Source of the DNA: Luidia sarsii
Taxonomy: Eukaryota > Echinodermata > Asteroidea > Paxillosida > Luidiidae
Assembly: GCA_949987565.1 (NCBI GenBank)
Contig: OX465103.1
Coordinates: forward strand, 9,809,149-9,873,148
Length of the DNA: 64,000 nt
Direction: 5' to 3'
The translations under genes and the position numbers were made by a program. Shown here piece after piece: positions 40,115-53,270 of this stretch; position 1 is the first letter of the stretch; the number at the start of each line of letters is the position of its first letter. The notes below the pieces were generated by a model. That model worked only from the letters and a program-made list of their open reading frames with translations. It did no database searches and was not told the DNA's origin.

Positions 40115-42740
40115 AAATGAGAAAAGAAGGGAAGATTTTATAGCCTCACCCTAAAACTTTTAAAAGGGTGGAAAAAATCCACGATAGACTTAGGCCAACA
40201 TTTTTTCTTTAATTGTTTTTTTGAGATGCGTGCATGTGTATGGCGCGGAATAGTGAAGTGCATGTTTCGAATACAGCTGTATGCTAGGCCTGTACCTGAC
40301 CATTGTGCGGCGGGTTGACACATAAGCATCACAAAATCATGATTTTAGGAAATAAAGTGTTGTCCATTTATTTTGTGCAGTGCTGTTTTTCTACATAATA
40401 ATATTAGAATTATTACTACATATTAATAAAAATAATAATACGTGGTCTGTTAACAATTATATATATATATATAGTACAGTTGTACAAGCCTTATAAGTAT
40501 AATACTAATTACTATTAAAAAGCATTTACTAGTAGGAGTGTTATTTAGTGTTAATTAATTGAGGAAATTTTAGAATTTTTTCAACTTTTTTTTTTTCTGT
40601 TTGGCTTTTACGATGAGGGTATCAAACTAAAATTTTCCCAGATACATTGTGCCATATTTTTCGGATTCAATTCCTAGTCAAGAACAAAAGATTTCTTTCC
40701 TATTTTCACGATTTTTAAAAAATTATTTATCGAGCACAAATTTATCACGAAATAGATGCTATTTTGCTTACCGAATAGCCGGACAAGCTATGCTAAGATA
40801 AATGCCACATTTAAAAGAGATTCTTTACCTCAATCATTTGTTAAACCACTAATTGAAAATATGACGAATAAATAATGCTTCTCTGATGGAGCCTTAATGA
40901 ATAAACAGCTTAATCCTTACAAGACCGGCCCTTGAAATTTCCTCAATAACTAAACTAGACCATGGAGACCATGGAGGCTGCCATTGACTGTACAATTCCA
41001 AACTATTGGTGGCGCCTTCTCACCACTTTTTTTGGCGGGGGGGGGGGGGGTGGCGAACAGTGCCTAGTCTTTTCTCGTGTCTCACAATTAGGGATTGGGG
41101 CAGTCTCATAACTTTGCTATGGATTTGCTAAGATTAAGTTTTGTGATCAAACGGAATGGGTACAGGCATTCTTGAATCGAAATCAACTCCATTTCCCCGC
41201 AAGGCAGGGCTCTTGCAATTATTTCATAACGCCTCTTACAAACCACTAATTATCACACCTCACATTTGTATTACCAAAAAAAATTCATTTATTCATTATC
41301 ACAGTGATTTTTTATATTTATAGCAGTACAAGTATGCATGTACCAAAACAATAATACACAGTTGAGATACAATACCCTATGAAATAGGTGACTAAGTCTG
41401 GCTTCATATCATCTGCTCAAAATTACATCTGTAAAACAAAAAAATTAAAAATACGGAAAATAAATCCAAAAAGAAATGGAAAGGTAAAATCTTATTGGTG
41501 ACGTATATGAAATGAAACAAATTCTCTAGATATGGGCAGAACTCAGAGATCAAAAGTAACTTAAACAGACCACAATGGAGTATGTGTTAACATTATGGAC
41601 ACTGTCATTTGGTTTTTCAAAATTTAAGAGAAAATATCGTTTTGAGAGAAAGTTCAGACTAGCTTGACTGCAGAAGGTTGAGGAACAAAATACCTTGGTG
41701 ATGATTCTCTTCTGAACCCAAACCCCTGATAATCAGTACGTTGTTGATGAGAATGACAAATTGAGTAAGGTCTAAGATGCGTGTCAGATGTTGGTTTCAA
41801 ACCCCGCTGAGATAAACGCTCGTCAGTATCATAATAGAACCTCGAATGGAGCTCAAATTACACTCCTGAGGTCAATTTCACCAAACTCATCCTCACTTAC
41901 GACCAATTGCAAGACGGATGAGCGATGAGACCACACGATCTTTCACAACTAACGATGGATCCTCAATCGTAAATTATGTTACAATGCATCATAAGGCTTT
42001 GTAAAATCCAACCCTGGAATAGTTTTCTAAACCGCAACCAGCAAAAGGGATTAGTATGTAGCATCGGCGCAAATAAATCTGAAGAAAATTGTCAGATGAA
42101 ACGACATTAATCTAATAATACAATTATTGTGCTGTAGTGATGATGTCGTATTAACTACTAGAATACCCAATGATGCTTATTAATTTGCATCCATTTCATT
42201 TGGTTCTTGACTTAAGTACAGATGATTCCAAGGGGCATGTTGTTGAATTAACAAGTCATATCTTGACCCTCTGCAGACATCTGCTTTAATGGCTGTCCTT
42301 TCTTGCCCAGCTGTGGCTACAAATAACACACAAATCTATGGAAGTTGTTTCATCAGTGTAGTGGCTACTAGTGTCATAGATGAGCAGGTCCTTTGCAGCC
42401 ACAGCCACTGGCTAGCCTCACTGGCTTGCATAAATTATGATGTCGCTTGAAAAGGGACCAATGGGAGTACAAGATGAAGCAGGAATGTTCCATTAATCAG
42501 TAGGGGAGGATCGTACTCGTATTACAAAGGACCCTGCATCACTAATTAAACACACTGAAGCTGGTAGGAATTTTTTTCAAGCGATAAGCTAAATAACTGA
42601 TTCCGAGCTTAAAACTATCTTAGCTTAGTTTTCTGCAGTCCATTCAATAAATTTTCCTCCCCTTGATTGCTCCTCATAGATAGTCTTAGCCCTCAGACTA
42701 AAAATAATGGTTGCCCGAGGCAACAGCTCACCTCAAGGGT
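40115..42740. other. AT-rich intergenic DNA upstream of INTS13
   Basis: Contains a short AT run (about 40460), a G-homopolymer (about 41038) and one copy of the GATTTCAC MITE (41873-42015). The INTS13 promoter and 5'UTR exon should lie here but no core motif was clear. Confidence 0.45.
41873..42015. mobile_element. GATTTCAC MITE, intergenic copy
   Basis: Begins aatttcaccaaactcatcc and ends gcatcataaggctttgtaaa, same order reversed. Diverged. Confidence 0.55.
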
Positions 42741-42744
42741 AAAC

Positions 42745-42935
42745 CAATTAGTCTGGGAAAAATTGGAGCTGGGGAGGTTTGAAAACAGTAAAGAGAAGTG
42801 CTGGAAAGGACAGCTGGTAAGAACGCTGGTATGCAAAACCAGAGGTCTCAGGTTCAAATCCCAGTCCTCAAAAGTTTTCATTGTCATTTTTCAACTTGTT
42901 CAAATGTTCCAAATCAGTGTTTCCTTTACTTGTTT
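42745..42935 (+). repeat. SINE copy with tRNA-Cys-like anticodon arm
   Basis: CTGGT ATGCAAA ACCAG gives a perfect 5-bp stem and a loop with GCA in the anticodon position. The B box is GGTTCAAATCC. Confidence 0.7.
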
Positions 42936-42939
42936 GAAG

Positions 42940-44630
42940 TAAAGAGAAAAAAAAACAGAAATTAGTGTGAACTTGTATTGATTGTGAAGTAAATACAAAA
43001 AATCTGATGCAAACAGCTCAGTGACTAAAATTATTACAACCTTACGTACGGGATAAAACCTTTAATCGTAGGATTCGTCATGTACGATGGTGCAATGGAA
43101 ACATCTAAAAAGTATCCACCATAAGCAAAGTTGAAGGACTGCAGTGTTAAGCGATTCTCAAATATTAGTTGTCTGCCCAACATAAGGCTCCAATGTATCA
43201 TTGCTGCAGCTATTCTACTGATCATTCTTTTCAGGTTTTTACGTAAACACCGTCTTGTGTAACCCTTTGCTGTATCAACAATGAAGCAAAGTTGGCAGAG
43301 AGACTACAATAAAAAAAGTAACCGAATCAAATTTTAAAGTAAACTTTGAACTTCTACGCAGCACAACTTTGCCCAAATTGCCTGCATAATTGACCTGTAG
43401 AAAAAAACCTGCACAGGATAATCAATTACATATACAGTTTGATTAATTATATATCAGTAAGAGCTAGTTTAGATTTTAGAGTAAGCCTTGAAGGTATCAA
43501 GGGAAATAAAGAATGTTTACATGCAATGTACAAAAAATGGTTTGGATCCCGTTGTCCGTCCATGTCCACGCGATCAAATTACTGCCAACATTGTGCAGGT
43601 CACTTGGCTGCATTTTCTAACAAACGCAAATGCTACCAGTTTTATGATGTTGTGTGAAGGGATTTTTTTTTTTTACTGGGAAAAAAGAATGAGGTTTGGA
43701 TGTGCCCAAACTGAAGTCCTCCCAGCTCCTCACCAGACAGGGCCAGTTGGATATCTCAGAGTCTTGACTTCTCATCGCTGTGTTCTGAACAAGCCGACTT
43801 GGGCCCGGTCAGCACCAAGAGATTCAACCGCCGACTAGTTTTCCCCTTGTTAGATAAGATTTGAAGGTTTGCACGTTGGAAATACGAAGTAGGTGGTTTG
43901 CAGTGACACCGTGCACATCATTCTCTTTTTTCCCCCTCGTTACTGCACTACCCATTTGTACCCACTCAGGATTCCACCCGTTCTTTGACACAAAAACTCC
44001 AGGGTTGGGAAGGAAGTTGGGTACTGGTGTACAGGTTGTGCTCGCAAGGGATTGTAGGTGCAATTTCAACACACCGCAAACTTGTGAGATGGAATTAATT
44101 CGCTATAGATGCTTCTGACTTGGTGATTAAACAAACATTTAAAGCATTCCTGTTTTGAGAAAGAGAAATGCCAGAAGCTATTTATTGAATCATCTTTGGA
44201 TTAAGTTAACCAAAAATTTAGCCTAAATAAATACCGTTGACGTGAACTTTTTGAATTTCCAGTATTGATGTTACCTTTATGTTCAACTAAAAACAACAAA
44301 AAATAGTAACATAAGGGATGACTAACGGACATAAGTGGCCCTTCATTACAAACCAGCAGGAAATTACTCACTTTTAAGGAAACATTGTAAAAACTACTGT
44401 GCCAATGTTCACAAATTCTCCAGACAATAGTATTATGCCTGTACCACCTTAAAGAAAAAAATAAAATGAACTTCACTGAACTGAATGGGTACAATTACAC
44501 AGCATCATTAGCCATTTGTACAATCGGAATTCACTAATCTACGTTCGGATTAATCAACCACCTCTTTTCATGGAGAATGTTTGTGGTCTGGACTGTTGCA
44601 GCTGTGCTGTGTATGGGAGACTTCTTTAAC
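42940..44630. other. Intergenic DNA, little recognised
   Basis: Only a half copy of the tttgcatggtgg-type repeat near 43858-43915 was recognised. No exon-like signals. Confidence 0.4.
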
Positions 44631-44637
44631 ACCTTTG

Positions 44638-45065
44638 TGGGGACATAGGTGATAGATTATTGGGCAAGGATGGGGGAATATAGGCATGGTTTAAGGAATA
44701 CTGAAAAAAATAAGGGAATAGAGGCATGGGTTGGGGAACATTGGGACTAATTGAGGGAATAGAGGCATGGCCGCATGGGTTGGGGAATATTGGGAATAAT
44801 TGAGTGAATAAAGGTGTAGGTTGGGGATTATTTGGAATAATTGAGGGGAATATAGGCAAGGGTTGGGGAATATTGGGAATAACTGAGGGGAATATAGGCG
44901 AGGGTTGGGAAATATTGAGACTAATTGAGTGAATATAGGTGTGGGTTAGGCAATATTTGGAATAACTGAGGGAATATAGGTTGGTCAGTGATATAGGAGA
45001 ATGGCAGAGGATATACCGGTATGAGACACAGGAGGTGGGATATAGGCATGGGTTAGGGATTATAA
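44638..45065. repeat. About 45-bp minisatellite
   Basis: gggaatataggcatgggttg / gggaatattgggaataattg repeated about nine times. Confidence 0.85.
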
Positions 45066-45967
45066 GGCTTAATGCCTGCCCCTATGACCCCAGAAGGATG
45101 AACCCTGAGAGATGACCCCCCCCCCCCCCAAATGACATTCCTTAAAACTGACCCTTGCACGACGACCGGTACTCACAGACACACAGAGACTAACTTAAAG
45201 TAGGCACGGCTAAGTGCCTTCAAATCGCAAAGGGGCCTTGTGCTCCATAGATATCGCATAATCCAGTGATGGTGGCCTGCGATATCACTACGAGTGAGAC
45301 GGGAGGCTCCACACGACACATGTAAGGGTTGGAAGGGTCAACACAAAGGGTTATCAATCAAGGTGCCTGCCTCTCACACCGACGAGTTACATGTATCTCA
45401 CAAAGCGCTCATAATTTACATATATTAATTCTCCTTTATATTTGAAATGAAACTAAGAATGCTAACGCCCCCGGGAAAAGAAAGGAACCAAAATAATTGT
45501 AGAAAAAAAACCCACGGTTTGAAGGGGGAAATGAGACGGGTTGTGTTTGAATTTGAAAGAGCAAACAGTTTAATCCACCCAGCTTTGTCAAAGGGCAAGC
45601 CTGAGGTCAACTGCACTTCCAAATGTTTAGATCAGCTGTTAGTGAGATATGCTTGAGAGCTTTCTATGGAAGGATAGTCTACATAAAGATTGTGACTTTG
45701 TTAGAGAGGCTACCCGATGAGGACAGAAGGTAAATGGAGCCAATGCAACGACGTGATCATATACTTGACTTGGCTCATTCAGTTGGACGTGTCCTGAGGT
45801 ATTACAGCTGAAAAACCCCCGTCACACTTCCCCCTTGACCACCCCCCGAAAAGTAGGATATGAATGATTACACACGCCCCGCGGGGTCTTGCCTGGGAAT
45901 GCTCCTGGGCGCCCGAAGGCGTGTCATTGGGTCTGAAGCTAAGGGTGACTGGGTACTACTGGGTGTT

Positions 45968-48900
45968 TCAACATGCACAGGGCTGCTTCTCCTGCTTGTT
46001 CTCGTCGGTGAGTTTGATCTGGCTGGGGAAATCATTGTACATCTCCGTCTCGGGCTCCTGGGCCAGGGCGTTCTTGGCTATCGTCTGGAAGGCTTGCTCC
46101 ACGTTGATGCTCTCCTTGGCGCTGGTCTCAAAGTAGGGGATGTTGTTCTTGGTTCCGCACCAGCTCTGCGCCCGCTTGGTCGAGACCTTGGGGAGGGCAG
46201 CAGAGGAGTGAGGGTCAGTAAGTGGTATGCAAAACCAGAGGTCTCGGGTTCAAGTCCTGGTCCAATCACAGTTTTTTTCTTTGCCATTTTTCCAAGTTTT
46301 TAAAAAAGTTATTCCATATTTGCTTGACTAGTCAGTTTTTGCTTATTTGCAAAAACTGATGCAAAAAGTGGATGCACCTTTTTAAATACAAGTCAAACAA
46401 ACAAAAGGAAAAACTGACTGGGAACTTTTGCACAAATTGCAAAAATTGGCAAAGAAAACTTGGACTGGACTAAAGTACCAGTGATCTCCCATCTGAGCTA
46501 TCCAGCCCTTAGATGGTGGCCTTCACTATTAGTCAACTAGTCTTTGTCAGGATGGGAGCAGTTTACAAGGAGGTTTGCCGAACTCAATATATAATTAGCA
46601 CTGTTTCCTCCCTGCTTTGACAGACTGCTTGAAAACAAAAAAATTACCGGTAGCTCTAGCAGGATTCAGACTGGAGTTCTAACTCACTGGAAAATAATCC
46701 AAACAGGCAAAGACTGGTCCCAAGATGAGAATATGAAAACACAATGACTTACTTGTCTGCTCTCCATATCGATCTTGTTGCCTAGAACGACGAAGGGGAA
46801 ATTCTCGGGGTCTCTGGGACTGGCTTGGATCAGGAACTCATCGCGCCAGCTGTCCAGGGACTTGAAGGAAGTGTGGTTGGTCACGTCAAAGACGAGCACG
46901 CAGCAGTCGGCTCCGCGGTAAAACGCAACGCCCAGACTCTGGAACCTCTCTTGTCCGGCCGTGTCCCAGATCTGCCAGACAAGAAACAACGTGCACCAGG
47001 TTGGTGAGACAATGTCCTTATCCAAAGGTCAACTACACGTACATGTACCGGTATCTTGACCAAAACCCACGGTGGCCGGCCATTGATTGACTCTCGACGA
47101 AAACCCGAGGCTGGTTTGACCAAAGGTTGAAAACGCATTTGGGGCAAGTCAGCTGACTATCTTAACGCAAACCCAGAGGATGACTGACCATTGGTTCAAT
47201 AGTCTGGCCAAATATTCATACCAATGGCCAAATATTCACACCCATGGCTACGTATTCATACCCATCGCCAAGTACATGTACTCATACCCATGACCAAGTA
47301 CATGTACACATACCTATGGCCAAGTGCCTGACTGTTAAAACCACTACAAAATCCCTTCCATTCATGTCCTTTACCTGCATTGTGACAAGTCTGTCATCTA
47401 CCATGACCTCTTTTGTGAGGAAGTCAGCCCCAATGGTGGCCTTGTACTGGTTGCTAAACTTCTTGTTAACATACTGGTTCATCAGTGAAGTCTTACCAAC
47501 ACTGCCGAAAGAAAAGAAAAATGTTTAAAGAATCAAATAATGCACCTATCTATTAATGGTGTGTATAAGATGTGCACATGTGTAGTGTGATTTATAAAAT
47601 GAAATTAAAGCTTGAATGTAAATTGCCTTAAATGATTTGTTCAAACAACCTATTTCACACCGGATTTCCCAGGGGTTCACACATGCTTGTGCATACATGG
47701 GGATGAGTGAGTCTTCCAGAAGACAAGGCGTATTTATATGGGATATAAATGTACATGTAGTTTGTACAGTATGCTTTTGCATTAAATCTACACAGACTTG
47801 TCTGAAAAAGAAACAACGTACATTGTACATGTATGCATGTGCCTAGTTGTTATGTATATAACATCACAAGCACTTTCCCAAACAATATTTTTGTTGCAAC
47901 TGGCAACTTTTGTACAAATCAATAAACATTTAAGACACAAATACACAATCTGACCTGCTTTGCAGTTTGCATACATGTAGATGGCAAGTAAAGAATTAGT
48001 TCTAAACAGAAACCCTGTTTTTGATTTGTGTGTGCAAAGATATGAAAACGAAACTGCTGAATCACTTAGTATGGGCAAACCATGCATTGACAATGGTCAG
48101 GGTTGCTGCATTAATTAGTGTCTGACACAATACACGCGCTCCCACCATAGACAAAACTCCTGTATTTGATCAATCAATGACGGAAATGCCGACTGACCTC
48201 AGGTGTTGCAGCGGGTTTCTGATGGAGATACACCTCAAGCATTAATCTACAGATCCTATCTAGTATCTAGAGACTCTCTGTTTTCCCGATTATGCAAAGA
48301 AATTCTTTGACTGCCACAACCGGAGCCAAGTCCTTTTCGAGTTTTAATTCAATTCGTCGTCCAAATAATTGAGCGACGTTGGGAGTGGCTGAATAGAGGG
48401 AAACACGAGAATTGGACAGTGCATTCTCAGGGGTTTGGAGCACCAAATAGATGCAAGGATTCATCGGTTTTAAAGGCATAAAGGCCTTGTCCATAATCAT
48501 GGCCACTATACTTGAAAGCCTGCCAAGCCATCCAGGCAAAATTCCTGCTGGCCAATTTTTCATATTCTTAAACTCAAGACCTTTCAAAACATTTCAATTT
48601 CAGTGCTAGAGTGAAGGCTGACATTTTCCCCATACCACACTCAGTCACAATCAAAAATTGCCATCTTCTACACAACTTTGAAGAGCTTATCAATTCCAAT
48701 TACGTATAAATTCAAAGGAAAGAGTGGAAAATGGAAGAAAATTGATTAACTCAGTAAAAGGTTACTGGTTGTTTTAATTTTTAAAAAAGCATTTACATAG
48801 CCGGGTACCTTCTTCATTATTTTTCTGCAAAAATGGATGCATTTAATTCCTCTTTGAATTGGAGATCATCATATTTTTCATAATATATACAGCTCATTGA

Positions 48901-51242
48901 AACGAAAAGTACCCAGAAAAGGTTGAAGGTCAACTAGAAATAATTGTCATAGAATACTCCGATGAGGGCTGGCAGTGTTTGGGGGAGGCGTTGGAAACGT
49001 CAGCGGCGCCAGCGGGAACGAGATCGGAGCACCCCTGAGAACAATCGCGGCTGAGTCGACATGATTAGACAGAGACTTTGATCAATACACAGCAATGAGC
49101 AGAATGCAGAATCACAGCAGAGACTGGTAAAAGGTGGAAGTCAGAGAACTGTGGCCTGAGCTGGTCAAAAACACTGGCCTGCGAAACCAAAGGCCAGTCA
49201 AACCTGGCAATCGGGCCGGCAAGATTTCAAAATTAGATGAAATATAGGCATCTCAAATTTTGGGTGTCGATGAGAAATGTCTATAGATGTACTGTATGTC
49301 AAACTGTTCCTTTTCTAAATCATCAGTCTCACTGGATACGGGCTATTGACGAGTTCTAATTTTCAGCCGGGTTGAAATTGAAATTTCTTGAATTTATGGT
49401 GAAAAATGGACAGGCATAAAAGGAAGCCTCTTGGGACAGGCAAACAAACATGACTCAGATTCCCTGAACTTGTCTGCCAAATATTATGTGAAGATTTTTT
49501 TTTTCATCAAAATGAGATGAATATTCTTATTTCTCCGACAAGTCACCTCTTATGCTTTTGCCAATTTAAATCAGATATTTGTTGTGCTAATTGAAGCAAA
49601 TTGATGGTGAAATCTACCAATTAACCCATGGAAAATCAGCCTTCCTAGGTTACATTTTCTAGAGTTCATCAAAGAAAACAGAGAATAATATCAGTACTGA
49701 GGAATAATCTGTAGGCCTATATTTAGCATTTTAGTCATTTGATCATTTGATGACAGTGCTTTGTGTTGTAGACTGAGTGACAACTTCTACATTCTGATAT
49801 TAGGAAATCAATTCTTAAAATGATATGCATAGCGTACACATGTAGACCTCCTATCTATGGTCTATGGTCTGTCTACGGTCAATCCCATAGAGGAAACGGG
49901 TAAAAATAGGTAAAATATTTGAAATGGTAAAATCTTTTGGAATGGCCACAAACACTCCTCTTACCCTTTCTCATAAATAGGAGCTACAAATGTGATAAAA
50001 GAACTAAAAAATGTACAAGTATGTACAACCTTTTGTGACGACCTAATGAATGAAATGGCACATTGAGCTATAGCCTATACACTGTAACGCTGTATGGACC
50101 ACAGGTTTGAAGGCGACACTTGGCTTGTAAGTACCTTACATTTACATGTACCGGTACATACATGTAAATACAGCTTTTGTGCACGATGCCATTCAGAAAG
50201 TGCACACATGTACATGTACCTGGGCTGTACATGTACATTGTACTGTACCAGTGTACTGTACACATGTATGTATTTACATGTAGTCACCTTACATGAAGTT
50301 ATATACATCAAATAGTAATACATGTCCAACTTAGTGCGATACTGTGACTACTCATACATGTAATGTACTGTATGTAGTTAATATTGTACACGAATGGCAT
50401 GTACTGTGCATGTACACTCGAGGGCCTTTACGTTCCACTTCAATGGTACAGACATCCCAACTCAATACATTAATGGAGTGTGATGCTGGGTGTGAACGTG
50501 TGTCAGTGAATATCACAAGTTTCAACTCCAACAAGTCAAATCACAAGTCAAATTGAGCAAAGCCACTACACATGTACATGTATGAGCATCCTGCGACATG
50601 AAAAGTGTATGGTTTTACTTGAGGCTTTATAGTTTACATATAAATGACTACCGTAAGCCTATCCAGCATATCCATAGGTTATTATTGGAAATCAATTCCA
50701 CATTGTATTGATATACATGTAGATGCTACTGGCATACAGGACTCAAATCATGTTCATGTTAAATACATGAGCACCAATGTAATGCACAGTATACTGTACA
50801 GTGACATACATATCACATGAAAAAAACACTCGCTAGCGTGTACAATGTACACTATATACTCACATTGGAATTACACACTCAAACCACCAAACCCATGTAC
50901 ACATGCAATGCATCTAACATCTTTTCAAGGGCCCTGAACTATTAGTCCGTGAAGCTAAAAGGTGTAGGCATTGAATGCGTTTCACAGTAGGATGGCAAGA
51001 TGGTTCTCGTACAATAGGTTCATGTCATTGCCCATGGATGAACGTACAATGTGTACAGCAAATGGCATTTAGAAAACCCTGAGAGTAGATTTGACTTTCT
51101 AAGAACGTAAAGATTAGTGTCTAAACTTCAAGCTTTGATGGGAATTTTGTGCCAATGAGAAGATGAGTCATCGAGAGCTCCATTCTTACCCACTGTCTCC
51201 AAGGATGATAACCTTCAACAAAACCTTCTTCCTTGAAGACAT
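45968..51242 (-). CDS. RAB7A: Rab7 small GTPase, complete, four coding exons
   Basis: Late-endosome/lysosome Rab. Exons: 51242-51190, 47501-47375, 46971-46753, 46186-45968. Phases join to 205 aa (207 in human). G1 GDSGVGKT is split across the first intron. Switch I region is [15 protein letters not shown]3 is [14 protein letters not shown]4 is NKID and G5 is [14 protein letters not shown]. The C-terminus is PCAC, a Cys-x-Cys double geranylgeranylation signal. Differences from human as I recall it are mild ([20 protein letters not shown]). A cttgcag acceptor lies 21 bp upstream of the ATG, so a noncoding 5' exon lies above 51263. Intron 1 is about 3.7 kb. The A/B paralogue label is assumed from single-copy invertebrate Rab7. 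Confidence 0.97.
46205..46560. repeat. RAB7A: Two SINE copies, tail to tail, in Rab7 intron 3
   Basis: Plus unit ggtatgcaaaaccagaggtc / gggttcaagtcctggtcc, then minus unit ending catctgagctatccagccc. Confidence 0.7.
47195..47325. repeat. RAB7A: Short tandem repeat in Rab7 intron 2
   Basis: ccaaatattcatacccatgg and atggccaagtacatgtac-like words, about 5 copies of 24-29 bp. Confidence 0.7.
47510..51180 (-). other. RAB7A: Rab7 intron 1
   Basis: About 3.7 kb of AT-rich intron. The 50100-50600 part is rich in overlapping ACATGTAC/GTACATGT palindromic words. No nested gene was recognised. Confidence 0.6.
50100..50600. repeat. RAB7A: ACATGTAC-rich tract in Rab7 intron 1
   Basis: Dense overlapping acatgtac and gtacatgt words without a fixed period. 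Confidence 0.6.
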
Positions 51243-51263
51243 CTTGACTTCTTTTCTTTAGAT
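51243..51263 (-). other. RAB7A: Rab7 5'UTR piece with splice acceptor
   Basis: On the minus strand ttccttgcag ends just before position 51263, followed by 21 nt of leader and the ATG at 51242. This implies an upstream untranslated exon. I could not place its donor with confidence. Confidence 0.6.
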
Positions 51264-52611
51264 CTGCAAGGAAAACACACATAAAAAACCTTCTACAATC
51301 AATAAAAATGTACATGGTGGCCTCCAAAAGCCTTTTGTGAATGCAAACATTTCAAAGGTTCAATTCTGAGGGGCAGGTTTGTGGTTTCATTGGAACATCC
51401 ATGTACATGTAGTAGGTAAATCAATTCAAGGTGAGATCTACATGTATGTATTGTGTTGACTGTTATACGACCTTGACAGTCCATACACTGCATGTAGGCC
51501 TGCTAATAGACAGATACATACACCTGTACATGTACATGTATATATGTGCACTGAATAAATCATTCCTGTTTCCAATACACATTTGTTATGGTCAGTACCT
51601 GTCCAACGGTCAATCTCCAATGGAAAATACATTGGTCACTCAAATGACTCAATATCATATTGGATTCTTATCTTGTCCTGATTACCTGAGGGATTTGTGC
51701 TGGTGGCCTGTCTACTAGTGAACAATAGGCCTACTGGCAGACAAACACATAGAGAATTCTACACAGACATGCCATGAGCATGTACAATAGAGCAAGGAAC
51801 TGCCCCTTCTTGAAAAGAGACTCAATAATCTTGTGGTTTGGGAGCACATCCTATGCAGCATGTTCACAGGGAACTCCCCATATGTTGTTGATTATTGCAA
51901 GCATCTTGAGGGAAGCTATTCCACAATTACAAAACAGTTAGAGTCAAGGCAGAGGTTCATTGAACAATGGTTCAATGAGTCACAGATGTGTGGCCATGGA
52001 GTGTATGTAGGAAAGGTTGTGGTTCAATATCCATGGGTTTTTTCGTTGTTTTTTGCTTAAATTGCAGTCATGCTAATAATGTATTGTTTTTATAGTAGGC
52101 CTACATCTACAGTAGTACATGTACATGGCTACAATAACTACTACTTGCTACTAGTACTACTACAGCGTGAACACTTTGATGTCGCAAGAGTGGAATCGAT
52201 TTACAGTAAGGAACACATGATGAAGTTACGTGGTCCGTTTTGTTACAAAATTCAGGAGTTTGCCGATGACATATCAGCAAGTGATCCAAGTGTTTCATTT
52301 TGATAACATCACCTAGTGTACAGATTAGTCCGAGTAACTTGGACCGACAAGTCACAATTTTTTTCTAAATTTGGAGGGGTTGGGTGAGTGTAGGGTCCAA
52401 GCTTTTCAGTATGCGAAATGGTTCACACCAACTACCCCCGACAAAAAAAGCCCCAGATTTTCCCCCAAACACCAGCGAAACCCTGTGCCCATATTTGGAT
52501 TCAGTGAGAATCACAGAATCCAATACTGGTCATTTGCTTAAATGCTCACATTTGGGAAAAGAAGAGCAATTTCCCCTAGGTTGATCGAGAACATTTGATT
52601 ATGTTCTGACA

Positions 52612-52736
52612 GTGACAGGTTCGAGTGCGCATTGGGTCCGAGTGAGTGTGTGCACATGCGTACACGAGTTGAGCCCCGCGACTGTTTCCTGAACAGTGCC
52701 ATACAACCCGCAATGCACACTCGAACCTGTCAAAAC
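52612..52736. repeat. 125-bp inverted-repeat unit
   Basis: TGACAGGTTCGAGTGCGCAT and its complement (atgcacactcgaacctgtca) bound a GC-rich interior. Small MITE or promoter hairpin. Confidence 0.6.
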
Positions 52737-52763
52737 TTCATCGATTTGCGTGTATCGGAAATC

Positions 52764-52777
52764 AAAGATGGCCGCCT
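52764..52777. promoter_or_regulatory. YY1-like motif, possible Rab7 promoter
   Basis: AAGATGGCCGCC resembles the AAGATGGCGGC element found at many metazoan housekeeping starts. It lies 1.5 kb above the Rab7 ATG. Position and context are suggestive only. Confidence 0.25.
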
Positions 52778-52989
52778 CATTTTGGCTTGTCGGATGGGAG
52801 GTAATTTTCTCGACCAACTGAAGGGAAATTTCTCCTTTTTTCAGACAGACCGTACATACATGTACAGTACTGTCAACTAATATGTCGAGTTACTGATGCT
52901 TCTCTGACTGAGCCACATTCATGAGAGACTGTGGACATTGCATTTTTACAAACCTTTCCTCTATGTCGGGATACTGTAATGTCATGGGG

Positions 52990-53270
52990 GACCCAACTTC
53001 AAGCTTTCCAAGGCAGAAGTAAAGAGCACCGCCACACATTTGTATTACTACACTATCAGTGACCACTGTGAGATGTGACTCACTTTCAAATTTGCCCATG
53101 GTTCTATGACGCCATGCAGCAACCCTCAGACACGTATGTACGACGTGTATGTGGTTTTTCTATACACGTGCATGATGGCGCTCTTTTCTAGACTAATACT
53201 CAGTCTAAGATGGCAGCTTCCATGACATTGTAGTCTGGTGCCCACTTTTGTCAGTCTATGTGTTATATAT
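52990..53270. repeat. Dispersed repeat shared with 21810-22050
   Basis: AGTAAAGAGCACCGCCACAC, then TTGCCCATGGTTCTATG and AAGATGGCAGCTTCCATGAC, occur in the same order in both places. Moderately diverged copies. Confidence 0.7.

Larger units (their letters stand above)
51270..53010 (-). other. Region upstream of Rab7 coding exon 1; 5'UTR intron or promoter
   Basis: No coding seen. It includes a 125-bp inverted-repeat unit (52612-52736) and, at about 52765-52776, AAGATGGCCGCC, a YY1-like site. Confidence 0.4.

Noticed and set aside
44626..44859. Pro-rich minus ORF
   Set aside because: Reading of the 45-bp minisatellite.
45860..46303. 147-codon plus-strand ORF
   Set aside because: Antisense to the last Rab7 exon plus a SINE.
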